From: Adiantum capillus-veneris
Lineage: Eukaryota > Streptophyta > Polypodiopsida > Polypodiales > Pteridaceae
Direction of reading: 5' to 3'
Assembly: GCA_014529385.2 (NCBI GenBank)
Contig: CM043944.1
Coordinates: forward strand, 52,575,268 to 52,635,267
Length of the DNA: 60,000 nt
Within the stretch, counting starts at the first letter, position 1. The number at the start of each line of letters is the position of its first letter. Shown piece after piece: positions 11,344 through 22,474 of this stretch. The notes under the pieces were generated by a model, which saw only the letters and a program-made list of their open reading frames with translations, ran no database searches and was not told the DNA's origin. The translations under genes and the position numbers were made by a program.

Positions 11344-11843
11344 TTGTTATCCACATCTTGGAGTTGCAGCAAATCAACCAAAGGATTTCAAAAATGGGGA
11401 AACTATAGTAAAATTTTTCATCTTTTCGTGGAAGGCTTGCAGTTCTTGCAACAATTTAACAACATCTTTGCCTTGGGGAACTACACAGAAGAATCAAAGA
11501 TCTCTCAAGCTGTGGAGGATTTCACAAGGATAATGCTATGCAGTGGTGGAGTTCAATAGCTACCGGGCCACATGCTCCAAGGACTTGGCAGGCTTTCAAG
11601 AATATTTTTGCCTTAAGCTACATGACCTCCTTGTTCGAAGTACAGCTTCTGGCAGAATGGGGTAGCTTGAAAATGCTTGCCACCGAAACCATGGACTACA
11701 ATCAAAGGTTCCTCGATGTTTACCTTCCAGTGTCTTTCTTCAAGTTGATTACGTTGAAAGACGAATGCGAGCGCTATACAATCGGGCTGGCATCACCATT
11801 ACATGAATCTTGTCTATCTAAACAAGTATCTACTATGCAATAA
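11344..11843 (+). pseudogene. Retrotransposon gag remnant
   Basis: Two overlapping frames (11344-11559 and 11538-11843) read like the middle of a Ty3 gag: LQFLQQFNNIFALGNYTEES, then AMQWWSSIATGPHAPRTWQAF, the usual WW plus TW..F pattern. There is one frameshift at about 11540. No pol follows; an LTR-like block begins 70 bases later. The element it came from has therefore lost most of its interior, or this is an unrelated fragment. Confidence 0.65.
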
Positions 11844-11911
11844 CTAATGGACCATGCTGTGGTTGGTTACAAACTTATGAATGGAAAACTGGAATTCGTT
11901 ACGGAAGTGCA

Positions 11912-12320
11912 TGTCACAAACTGATGATGTGGCAATACTGTCCGAACACACACAACACACACATAGCAGATGATGTGGCAGGATAGTACGACAGGCTGAA
12001 AGTACGGACAGGCAGTACGGCAGGCTGATGTGGCAGACAGTACGGACTTTCGTGATTTGCACTCACATGTGCTGACGTGGCAGCCTGTACGGAATTTTGG
12101 CTTTTGGAAACTTTTGGGAACCACTTGCTTTTGGGACTCCTTGCTGTTGAGTTTACTGCTTTTGGGGCTCTTCTTTTTGGTGCATCCCTTATAAGACTAA
12201 AAAGACCCAAGGAGCCTCACTCTTCAGGGTATCTGGACGCAAACTCTGAGAGCAGAGGACCCCCTTCGGGAGTTGTACTTTGCTCAAACACCAATATAAT
12301 AAAGAAATACCGAAAGGGGC
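11912..12320 (+). repeat. LTR-like block beginning TGTCACAAACTGATG
   Basis: The first about 50 bases recur at 18452-18501, where they are interrupted by the family-2 LINE. The block contains several copies of a GATG-TGGCA / GTACGG-type short repeat, a TATA-like TTATAAG near 12188 and AATAAAG near 12298, in plus orientation. This supports a plus-strand LTR whose right end I cannot fix. Nothing recognisable is seen from about 12330 to 12773. Confidence 0.55.
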
Positions 12321-12773
12321 TTTGATTTATGTATGAAAATCATGTTTTATGGAAGAACTTGCTATTTGTGAACAGATAATAGGATTGAGAATGAGATGAT
12401 GATGATTTTTGAAGCAGTGAAGCTCCCGAATGAACTTGATAACGAATTAAGAATTTTTAATCATGACTGATTCAATGGAACTGTTGTGAGCGCATCAAGA
12501 GTTCCTGTGGGATGAGATGACCACAGCTAGAACTGAATGATTGAACCACTTTGTTCACTATGAACTCATTCTGTGATGGATTGGAATCCCTAGAAATGAT
12601 TACGTGCACACAATAATGCTTGAGTGCAGATGGAATGATTGACCAAATGACTACAACATTCCGGTCTTGGAAATCTATGGATATGATTGCAATATCGGAT
12701 TAGTCAATCCGACATCAGTGAGATATGGCATATATCTAGATGCGATTGCTAAATACGTTGCCAGGAATCAGGG

Positions 12774-13904
12774 TGTAAGGTGCAACAGAATGAATGTTGA
12801 ACTTTGCTCAAGATGAGTGCTCCGAACTGTGCTCAAGGTTCCTTTTACTTAGGGAAGGAAGAGCCTCCCGTTCTTTAATGAGAGAGTGCAATGGACACAG
12901 TGCGTGAAGGTGCATGAGACTGAGAGATAGAGAGAAGAGAATACGACACCAGGGAGTTGTAAACCCCTCTTGCAAGGGCCCCACTCTCGATGCCGAGAGT
13001 GGTCTACTATTGATTGCACAATCTGGTACAATGGCGGATGCAAATCTAAATGCTTGCTATGTCGATGTCGACGGCTGGACGACGAGGACGAGACTATGGC
13101 TGAAAACTGAATGCTTCGAATCAGTATTGTTGCTCTAGTCGGGCTGATCTGCTACTGTGTCTTTGTATGCCAAAAACGCTGTTTTTGCTGGGTCTTCAAC
13201 TGCTGAATTTGCCTTGCTGAAAACGCAGGTTTTGCACTGCAAAAACGCAGGTCTGGGCTGCTGAAATCGCCCTACTGCTGTTGACAGAAAACAATAATGG
13301 CTGGCTGAAATAGCTGTGCAAAACGTAGGTTTATGGCTGTCCATAAACTCTGTAATGCTACCTGAAAAACACTAGGAATTGCTGATGCAAAATGCTGCTG
13401 TCCTGGCCTTTGCGGGCTGAAATGACTGATGCAAAAACGTTGGTGAGTGTTGCTAGTGGATCGCCAAGGGAAGGGGCTGAAGTTGTTGAGTTTCCCTTGT
13501 TGAAAACTCCAGGTCGTTGTGTTTGTCTTGCGTGAGAGTTGGCCTGTTGAGCAATGCTCTTGCTGCCTCTTCTGCCAGAAAGTGCTAACACTGGTTTGCT
13601 TATATATTATCTTAGCAAAATTGCCCTACCTAGTTCCCAACAAAAGTCACTTAATAAAGAAGTGAAAAATGTCAAAAAATAGGGAAAATAGGTTTAATGC
13701 TCTGGAAAATTCCCTTGATGGATTTTGATGGGAATGCTGATGATCATGCTGTGTGCAACCGGAGGATATGCATCTAATCTAAGTGACTGGTCATGCACGG
13801 TTTGCGAACAGACTCACAAAAGTGCCAGATCACTTCCTATTCTAGACTGACTTAACCCTGGTCATGCTGTAGCTTGTCCACGGACACATAGGGTTGGATG
13901 TCAC
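12774..13904 (-). repeat. 3' LTR of element 2
   Basis: On the plus strand it begins TGTAAGGTGCAACAG and ends near TCACGTGACA. It pairs closely with 17104-18273. It contains many copies of a short motif read AAAACGC on the plus strand, and a TATA-like TATATATTA near 13600 for minus-strand transcription. Confidence 0.85.
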
Positions 13905-15190
13905 GTGACACATCCAACCCTATGTGTCCGTGGACAAGCTACAGTATGACCAGGGTTCAGTCAGTCCAGTTAGTCTAGATTAGAAGTGATCTAGTCTAGA
14001 TTAGAAGTGATCTGGCACTTTTGTGAGTCTATTCGTAGACCGTGCATGCCCAGTTACTTGGTGTAGATGCATATCCTCTGGTTGCACACAGCATGATCAT
14101 AAGCATTCCCATCAGAATCCTTCAGGGGAATTGCATTTAGGCTATTTTCCCTATTTTTGAGATTTTTCACTTACTATTTTTAAGTGACTTTTGTTGGAAA
14201 GTAGGTAGGGCAAATTGAGTAAGTTTGTATATAAGCAAACCTAGGCTAGCACTGATTGGCAGAAGAGGCAGCAGGAGCACCGCTCAACAGGCACCTTCTC
14301 AGTAGGAACCCCCAGCAAGGCCTAGCATTTTTGCTACACAGCAGAGAGGCTAGCGTTTTGCATCAAGACCCAGATCAGCCAGCGTTTTTGCATTTGCAGA
14401 TTCTTGGCGACAGTAGAACCACAGATCAGCCTAGCGTTTTGCATTTGCAGGACCTCCGGCGACAGCAGATCAGTTTTCAGCCCTAGCGTTTTTGGTTTGC
14501 AGCTCAGCCCCGGCGTTTTGCAGATTTACCGCGACGGATCATCAAGAACCACCAACGTTTTCAGTTTTCAGCCCTTAGACACCATAGATCAAGTCCCGAA
14601 CCTCGCAGATCTCACCTTCCTGTAGCAGTTCCTCGCCGCACGGTCAGTTTCCGCAAGGTTTACAGTTTCAGCCCGGAAAACACAGATTTCAGCATCTGCG
14701 TTTCAGCGCGTCGTCGTCGCATCGTCGCCATTGACATTGTCTCCGACATAGAGTCAGAATTCAGCAGATAAAGATTTGCAGATTTCAGCCCATAGCGTTT
14801 TTGGACAGCAGATAAAAGGTTGCAGATTTCAGCCCTTAGGTCGGTCTTGCCATCACCGTCGTCGACACTGTTATAGCCTAGACTTGCATCAGTCCCATGC
14901 ATTCAGTTTGTACCACTTTGTGCAATCATAAGTAGACCACTCTCATCGACGAGAGTGGGGCCTTCGGAGGAGGGTTTTACAACGTCTCTGGTGTCGTATC
15001 TCTCTTCTCTCTCTATCTCTCAGTCTCATACACTTGCACGCACAGTGTCCACTCACTTTGTTCGTGATCATAGCACTCTCTCATTAAGAACGGAAGGCTC
15101 TCCCTTCCATAAGAACAAAAGGAACCTTGAGCACAATTTGGAGCACTCATCTTGAGCAAAGTTCAAATATTCATTCCACTGCACCTTACA
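13905..15190 (+). repeat. Inverted extra LTR of the same family
   Basis: This is the reverse complement of the LTR type flanking it, ending CACCTTACA at 15190, but clearly more diverged from 12774-13904 than that copy is from 17104-18273. It carries a TATATAAG box at 14227-14234 and repeated AGCGTTTTTGCA-like motifs. CGTGA occurs at 13904-13908 and at 15191-15195, consistent with a 5 bp duplication around a nested solo LTR. The palindromic LTR tip (GTCACGTGAC) makes the exact left edge ambiguous. Confidence 0.75.
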
Positions 15191-15700
15191 CGTGATATCC
15201 CCTCCTTTTCAAAGTGAGGTACTGGTACCGAACTGTATGGCGTCGAGGGAGATCGCCAACAACATCCGGAATCCTTGAAAGGACTCTTCGCCGGTCCACT
15301 CTGATGCATGGGTCATGCGATACTTGAACTTCATAAAGGTCTGCAACGCTTGCTTCTTTGGGCCGCGCTGAAAGCGACAAATCATCTGTAGCTCCTTCAA
15401 TGCTTCAACTTTGTCTATGGACATAGGTCCAGCTTCTTCAAGAATCTCCAATGCTGAAAATTCCTGAAACCACTTCCAACACAAAAAAATGAACATACCT
15501 ATTCCATGTAAAGTGACTGGAAAAATTCTTGTCTTCCTAAAAGACTGTGCATGCAATGTAGATGAACAAATGGACGGAGTGCCAAACCATTCACCACACA
15601 TACGCAAACAATGAGATCGAATCTTGTCTTGCTGATCTAAATCAATCAATTGTGGCAATTCACAACGGAAATGCCCATGCTTGGTGCTCAATCTTTCTTG
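15191..15700 (-). pseudogene. Integrase-tail remnant and polypurine tract, element 2
   Basis: The minus frame 15209-15691 ends with a segment that reads like the chromodomain-like tail of the related element 3 (KKQALQTFMKFKYRM, then a WTGEE motif). AAAAGGAGGGGA (plus coordinates about 15198-15210) is the polypurine tract, followed by TATCACG where the LTR should start TGTCACG. No catalytic integrase motifs remain. Confidence 0.55.
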
Positions 15701-15724
15701 TGCTCCTTCTACAACTGTGTCGTG

Positions 15725-16865
15725 CTAAGGAAGAGACATGGAATGTGACTTCCTTGAATGCATACTTTTCAGCTTTTCATGAGAAATCCGCATATATCCG
15801 TGCTCACCCATGAGTGAATCGTGCTCAATGTACAATATGGCATGCCTTTGGAAAGGGATCACATAAAGACGCTGACTAAAATATAAGAAACGATCACGAA
15901 TGAAACACTCGAACAATGCGTGCTGACTAATCATTCGAACACATAATACTTCTTGTGGGGGTTCTTTGGACCTAGGCTCAAGAGCCAAGATCGGTTCTTC
16001 CTGATTGGTCGAATCTTCTTGTGTGGGTTCTTTGGACCTTGACTCGAGAGCCAAGATCGGTTCTTCGTGATTGATCGAATCTGCAATGAGGTTAGCTTCA
16101 CTAGAGAAAGTATCAACTAACACGTCATCCTTGTGAACAATCACATCATCTTCATGCAAATCATCATGCTCGTGAGAAATCACATCTTGATCATCATGCT
16201 TGTCATTCAAATCATCATGCAAATCCTGTGTGTCATGCTTTGGAGAAGAAGAGATTGAGAGAGTCTCCTTTTCCCGAATCTTTTCAATCTTCACCTGCAC
16301 ATTCGAAATGAGAGATGGAGAATGAACAACTTGCTTGCGATCCAATTCTGTTTTTCTTTCTGCGTACTTGCGATCAAATTCTTTGGCCTCCAAGCGTAAT
16401 TGCTCGCGCTCACGCTCCATGGCTGCCATTCTTGCTTCGTGCCACGTTGTCATCATGTTCATCATCGTCTTGCACTAAGCCTCCATAGAATCTGGTGGCA
16501 ACTGGTGCAATCCTTGGCGTAGATGGGAAAGGGGGAGGGTCAGAAAAACCTCCTGGTGGGGAAAATTCTTCTTCGCCTCTCTCATGCTCATCACCTCCAA
16601 GCGACGTATCCATTCCTCTTCGAGTGATGACCATTCACTGAAGTCATGGGTTCTTGTGGGTTCTTGTGGTCTTGGGTTCTTACGTTCACGAGGAACTTGG
16701 GTTCTTGGGGGTCTTGGTTCTTGGGGTTCTTGATGTTCTTGCGGTTCTTCTTTCGCTTGCAATCTGTGTTAAAGAAGGATCTTCTCTTCACCCGAGTTCT
16801 GCTCTTTTCCGCGGGTGCACCTATTGGCGGCCTTGCGCTCACACCAAGGTTGCTTTTTCCCACCT
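15725..16865 (-). pseudogene. gag-leader remnant of element 2 with acidic His-Asp repeats
   Basis: Overlapping minus frames (15725-16465, 16410-16634, 16591-16863) include MVITRRGMDTSLGGDE, a likely gag start by comparison with MNTSTN in element 3. This is followed by a long charged helix (EREREQLRLEAKEFDRKYAE) and an Asp/His-rich stretch. A duplicated block reads EEPILALESRSKEPTQED and EEPILALEPRSKEPPQEV. No zinc knuckle or protease is present. The protein is not recognisable beyond this. Confidence 0.5.
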
Positions 16866-17090
16866 CACGCCGATTGGCCGGCCACTAAGTGCACGGTCCG
16901 CTCTCAATGAGTGAAAAGAGGCACAAGGGGAGGCTGGACAAGCCCTTCTTTCATGGGTTTCCTGTCACTCTTCAAAAACACGATTAGGAATCGACTCGCC
17001 CAAGTGAACTTGGGTTCGTGCGACCTCAACAAGCAAAAAAAAAAATAAATTCTTGTGGTTCTTTCCTTGATGATACAGAACACTGCCAAA

Positions 17091-17102
17091 GCTCTGATAC
17101 CA
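17091..17102 (-). other. Primer binding site, element 2
   Basis: The plus strand GCTCTGATACCA is the complement of TGGTATCAGAGC, a perfect initiator tRNA-Met site, one base from the LTR edge at 17104. Confidence 0.92.
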
Positions 17103-17103
17103 A

Positions 17104-18273
17104 TGTAAGGTGCAGCGGAATGAATGTTGAACTTTGCTCAAGATAAGTTCTCCGAACTGTGCTCAAGGTTCCTTTTACTTAGGGAAGGAAGAGCCTTCCG
17201 TTCTTTAATGAGAGAGTGCAATGGACACAAACAAAGTGAATAGACATTGTGCGTGAAGGTGCATGAGATTGAGAGATAGAGAGAGAAGAGAATACGACAC
17301 CAGGGAGTTGTAAACCCCTCCTCCAAGGGCCCCACTCTCGATGGCGAGAGTGGTCTTCTATTGATTGCACAATCTGGTACAATGGCGGATGCAAATCTAA
17401 ATGCTTGCTATGTTGATGTCGACGGGTGGACGACGAGGACGAGACTATGGCTGAAAACTGAATACTTCGAATTGGTACTGTTGCTCTAGTCGGGGCTGAT
17501 GTGCTACTGTGTCTTTGTATGCCAAAAACGTTGTCTTTGCTGGGTCTTCATCTGCTGAAATTGCCTTGTTGAAAACGCAGGTTTTGCACTGCAAAAACGC
17601 TGGTATGAGCTGCTGAAATCGCCCTACTGATGTTGACAGAAAATGATAATGGCTGGCTGAAATGGCTGTGCAAAATGCAGGTTTATGGCTGTCCAAAAAC
17701 GCTGTTATGCTACCTGAAAAACGCTAGGAATTGCTGATGCAAAACGCTGCTGTCCTGTCCTTTGCGGGCTGAAATGAGTGATGCAAAAACGCTGGTGAGT
17801 GTTGCTGGTGGATCGCCAAGGGAAGGGACTGAAGTTGCCGAGTTTCCCTTGTTGAAAACGCTAGGTCCTTGTGTTTATCTTGCGTGAGAGTTGGCCTGTT
17901 GAGCAATGCTCCTACTGCCTCTTCTCCCAGAAAGTGCTAACTCTGGTTTGCTTATATATTATCTTAGCAAAATTGCCCTACCTAGTTCCCAACAGAAGTC
18001 ACTTAATAAATAAGTGAAAAGTGTCAAAAAATAGGGAAAAAAGGTTTAATGCTCTGGAAAATTCCCTTGATGGATTTTGATGGGAATGCTGATGATCATG
18101 CTGTGTGCAACTGGAGGATATGCATCTAAGCCAAGTGACTGGTCATGCACGGTCTGCGAACAGACTCACAAAAGTGCCAGATCACTTCCTATTCTAGACT
18201 GACTTGACTGACTGAACCCTGGTCATGCTGTAGCTTGTCCACGGACACATAGGGTTGGATGTGTTCCGTGACA
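17104..18273 (-). repeat. 5' LTR of element 2 (1170 bp)
   Basis: It begins TGTAAGGTGCAGCGG on the plus strand and ends TTCCGTGACA. It matches 12774-13904 closely and the inverted copy 13905-15190 less well. The following 18279-18451 holds no recognisable feature. Confidence 0.88.
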
Positions 18274-18451
18274 CACGGTCCTAGATTCTATGCGATGTGC
18301 TCTGAATGTGATGTGATGTGACTTTCGTCTTTGTACAAGTGCTGGATTTGTGTCGTCTACCGGGTTGGTACTTAGAGTCAGTGTCTAGTGAACTGGTTTA
18401 TGGCTTATGTCTGATTTTGTAGGCATAATCGAGGCCGATTACAATTCTTTC

Positions 18452-18501
18452 AAGAGGTATGTCACAAACTGATGACGTGGTAGTATTTCCCGGACACACA
18501 C
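18452..18501 (+). repeat. Start of a second TGTCACAAACTGATG LTR, cut by a LINE
   Basis: It matches 11912-11960 and stops at CGGACACACAC, where the LINE tail begins. The continuation after the LINE (24001-24110: AC repeat, then GACGTGGCA) resembles the same LTR region before becoming G-rich. Confidence 0.6.
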
Positions 18502-18619
18502 TTTTTTTGTTGTAAATGTGCTTTGATTAATTTACAAGTGGGAAAGCTCAAAACGAGGAAAACCAACGAAAAGAAAGGGATACAAAACACGGAGCACTAT
18601 GAGGCTCCGAAGGCTAAGG

Positions 18620-19078
18620 CTAGAAACAGTCAAAATAAATCATGTAGGTTTCAAGAGTGATGTCTCTAGCGTCATAGGCAAAATCCAGTGCTTGACCAAG
18701 AGATAATTTGAAATAGGGAAAGGGGTCAACAAGAGTGCCTTGGAACATTAAGGAGTTCCTATGATGCCAGATGGCCCACATAGTCCAAAATCTGACCCAG
18801 GTGAAGAACACCGCAAACTGAGATTGCTGTGACCGAAGCACCCCAAAAAGCCAAAATCGTCTGTGAAAAGAGCCGGAAGGAAAACGCAGCCGAAGAGCAC
18901 TCGACACTTGCCGAATGAAGGCTTTGGAGTGACGACAACACCACAGTAAGTGTGGCACGGTCTCGTCAGCTTCAAGGCAACTGGGGCAGCGGGAAGACGC
19001 AATATGCCGAGCATGCAACACAATGCCGATAGGTAGAGCTCCCACCAAGCACCGCCACAAAAGAACACGTTCCTTCAA
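18620..19078 (-). pseudogene. LINE C-terminal zf-RVT domain, copy D
   Basis: The sequence ERVLLWRCLVGALPIG, followed by CPSCLEADETVPHLLWCC, is the zinc-binding zf-RVT domain found at the C-terminus of plant LINE polyproteins. Then follow FWTMWAIWHHRNSLMF and the stop at 18620. The linking sequence 19079-19383 is split over two frames. Confidence 0.85.
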
Positions 19079-19364
19079 AGGCAGATGACTCTACCAAATA
19101 TGAGACAATGTGTGTTGCCACCACAAGGATGACTCAGAAAGCGACCATAGCTGATTACCCTGATGCACAATCCATACATCAGACTAAAGGATGGCATAGA
19201 CACTAGCAGCTGAGATGTAGTCCAATCTAGTAGTAGCCAGATTCCAATCAGAGAAGCGAGAGTCTTTATCCAGAGGAGGAATGGGCGAATGAGCAGCAAG
19301 CATGTTTTGAATCTCCCGCCAGAGACGAGAATAGTGAAGACCCAACCGAAAGCAGGAGACGGCA

Positions 19365-21410
19365 TCAACGAAAGAAAGAACATACATAACCCGAGTCATC
19401 AACCACCTGATGCACCTGACAGAATCCTTTTTGGGAAAGAAAATACGCTTGGCGAGGAGACCGTTGAACCAAAGTCGAAGCAAAAACCCTGCTCCAATGC
19501 AGATTCTCCAAGCGAAGAGAGTTACCCCCAAAGGATTGTCGACCATCCCAATCCAAATGCAAAGTGACAACCTTCCAATCAACAATTAGAGAAGAAGTAA
19601 AGGGACATCCAGGAATGTGTCCTTCAAGCTTCCCAAAAACATCCCAACAAGTCAGTTTCCAATGACCAAAAGAAGGGGTGACAATGTGCGTACATAAATG
19701 TGTGACCATGAGAGCCCAGGGTTGCTGCTTCTCCACCAAAACTGGCAACAACATAGCTTTCCGAGCCAGAAGATGACGTCTCAAGTCCAAAATATTCAAC
19801 CCTCCAAGCCGCTTGGGAGAACACATCTTGTCCATAGATAGAAGCTGAATGCCCCTCTTGGTAGACGAGGTCCGCCAAAAATATTCTAAAATATTGGACA
19901 TGAGAGACTGCAAGCGCAACCGAGGCCAGGATAACAAAGGCAAGTAAAACTGCACATAAGCCACAAGGATGCATTGGACAATCCTGAGACGCACATGAAG
20001 TGGCCACGTGGACAATTTCCAATAATTCAACTTGGAATGTAGACGTTGGAGCACCCAATCCATTTTCTTCATAGCCGATACATTCCAACCCAGCGGATAA
20101 CCTAAATGGCGAACCAGAACATTGGGAGGAACAATCTCCCCAAGCCACAATATCTTATGCGAGTCACACTCTTTCAGAGGCAATAGCTTGGATTTGCAAA
20201 AGTGAACTTTGAGACCTGTTGCCAATCCAAACAAGTGAAGAGTATGCATAATCTGTTGTACATCATCATGGTTATTACGAGGCATGAACAAAGAGTCATC
20301 CGCATAAGCCTGACTAGCAAACTGTCGACCAGAAGGTAAAGGAAGGCCATGTAGCCTACCAGTGGAGGTCAAGGAATCCAAATACATAAAGAAGGGATGA
20401 GTAGCGATCGCATAAAGCAAAGCACTCAGAGGGCAGCCCTGCCTTACCGACCATCCCAAAGGCCAAGATTCTGTGAGAGAACCATCCAGCAAGCCTGCAG
20501 AAGTACTGTATGCATACAAGAAAAGCACGACACGGGATAGCCTAGGCCCAAAGCCCAAATGCCGCATGGTATCCGCAATGTAATCCCAAAGAACAGTATC
20601 AAATGCCTTTTCAATGTCAACTTGCATGACTAATAAATCTTGTTGAGTATATTTTGCATATTCCATACCAATAATGACATTTGCGAGGTTATCAGTAATT
20701 TGACGTCGCGGAATGAAGCCGTATTGAGATTGATGCAAGCCTTCATGCAGAAAGCATTTGAGTCGATTAGCAAGCATTTTTGCTATTAATTTATATACCA
20801 CAGGCATAAGTGTAATATGCCGCCAATGTGAAAATTCTTCACACAATGCATGCTTAAGGATCAGCTTGAGCAAACCTTCTTTCCAAGAGGAGGGTAATTC
20901 CTGTTGTTCCCAAGCTGTATTTATCATGAACAATAGAGGCAACTTCAAATAATCCCAGAAAGACAAGAAGAATTCCACAGAGAGACCATCTCAACCAGGA
21001 GCTCTCCATCGACCCAAATCAAGCAAGCTGGCATACAATTCCGACTCAGTGAAAACAGCTTCCAAGTCTTGAGCTTGCCGCATCGAGAGAATGGAAGTAA
21101 CATGCGATAGAAACATGTGATGCGCTTGGCGAGCTTCCCTCGTGGGAGAAGAAGGGGCCTCAAAAATCTTGCCATAATGAGAGTGTAGGGCTAGTGCTAG
21201 CTCTGGAAAAGTGGAGGTCCACTCCCTTGACGGTAATTTAACTCTCCGTATAGCTTGAGACTGCCTCGAGTGATGCAAATGCTGAAAGAATTGTTTAGAA
21301 GCACATCCTTTATCTGCAAAAGCCTGTTGACGAGCTCGAGTCTGCCATTTAGCCAATTTTCTCTCATCATTGTGCCTTAATATTGCGCGAGCAGAAAGCA
21401 ACTCAATCAT
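19365..21410 (-). pseudogene. LINE reverse transcriptase, copy D
   Basis: Frames 20991-21410 and 19365-20978 are contiguous apart from a TGA at about 20990, where PGWDGL is expected (TGG to TGA). Motifs are WRHITLMPVVYKLIAK, YGFIPRRQITDNLAN, QVDIEKAFDTVLWDYI, GWSVRQGCPLSALLYAI, AYADDSLFMPRN (catalytic YADD) and VRHLGYPLG. The homologous copy at 56453-58963 shares this order. A stop at 19365 and a frame change separate it from the C-terminal domain. Confidence 0.9.
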
Positions 21411-21472
21411 TGAGCGTCAGTAAGAGAAGAATGATTAGCCAAGTGCATTAATCGGCTACAAGCATCCTTTGC

Positions 21473-22450
21473 CTAGTTCACCTGTCCCCTTAATTGTGAC
21501 AAATAATCCTTGCCATAATCCTGTATAACTGATTGAACACGCATAACAAAACGAAACCATGCTATGTCCATGTCAACATACATCTGGGAGAGCAAAGGCG
21601 GGATGATATTCACAATCATAGTGCGAAAAGGCTCATGCTTGAGATAAGCATTATTGACATGTAGAAGTCTTTTCTTGGGTAGGCGATCATTGACATCAAA
21701 AGAGCCAAAACGAAGTTTCAAACATACGAGAAAATGATCCGAGAGACACATAGCATAATCAATCCTCATCTCGCATACAAAGTCATCATATTGTTGCATG
21801 TTAAAAAGATACCAGTGATCCGGCCGAGCGCAATACATGGATTGAGCATTGTGCTGAAAAGTAAAGCCTGGATCAGTCGCATGCAAAAAGGGCCACAAAT
21901 CAAGCCCATTACAGGTCGACATAAATTGGTCCCATGATTGCCGTTCCATATGAAGCATGTGAGAATGGCCAGGAGTATTATCCGCAAGGTTTGGTGCATT
22001 ATTAAAATCCTCGCAGAGAAAGGCATTGGAACGCCAACAAGAAGAAGAGATAGCACTCCACAACCGTGCTCTATCTGCAGAAGCTGTGTATGCATATAAT
22101 CCTCCAAATTCGAAAACTTCTCCATTAACAATACATTGGATGACCATCCATCTCCCAGCCGGGTCATTAAAGACCAAGGTCGGGAAGAGTTCATGTCGAA
22201 CAAGCATAAGCACTCCAGAATGGCCAGCTAATCCCGCATAAGCTATCCAGTAGCCCACAAAGTAAGAAAGCTGTCCTGTAAATTGGTGCTGGTTATGCTC
22301 TTGAAGAACCACAATGTCTGCTTTACATGTATGTACATAGTGCCAGGTAAGCCGCCACTTGTCGTGATTGCATAACCCACGCACATTATAGGAGATGCAA
22401 TTCAAAGAACTATGCATTCTATATGGTGAATACAGTGGACGAGGAAACAA
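21473..22450 (-). pseudogene. LINE endonuclease (APE type), copy D
   Basis: An open frame of 325 codons carries the exonuclease/endonuclease/phosphatase fold: ISYNVRGL (Asn), VVLQEHNQ (catalytic Glu), GHSGVLMLV, EDFNNAP (the family has GDFN) and LSDHFLV near the C-terminus (the closing SDH). This enzyme nicks target DNA to start reverse transcription. The frame ends at a TAG at 21473 in a place where the polyprotein should continue into RT. Confidence 0.85.
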
Positions 22451-22474
22451 GAAAAGAAAGGGGGGGAATAAAAC

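Larger units (their letters stand above)
12774..18273 (-). mobile_element. Internally deleted Ty3-type element (element 2)
   Basis: The outer LTRs at 12774-13904 and 17104-18273 are in the same orientation and closely similar. Next to the right LTR is a perfect initiator-Met primer site (17091-17102, minus strand). Flanks CAGGG (12769-12773) and CACGG (18274-18278) match at 4 of 5 positions, a possible aged target duplication. The interior of about 1.9 kb keeps gag-like and integrase-tail remnants, but protease, RT, RNase H and most of integrase are gone. The 3' LTR is joined to an inverted extra LTR. Confidence 0.8.

Noticed and set aside
11237-11377. N-terminal Ser-Leu extension of the LINE RT frame
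   Set aside because: It is the GA repeat; the LINE protein ends before it.
14256-14625. Plus-strand frames with repeated Leu-Gln-rich segments
   Set aside because: They translate the AGCGTTTTGCA-type LTR motif in the inverted LTR.
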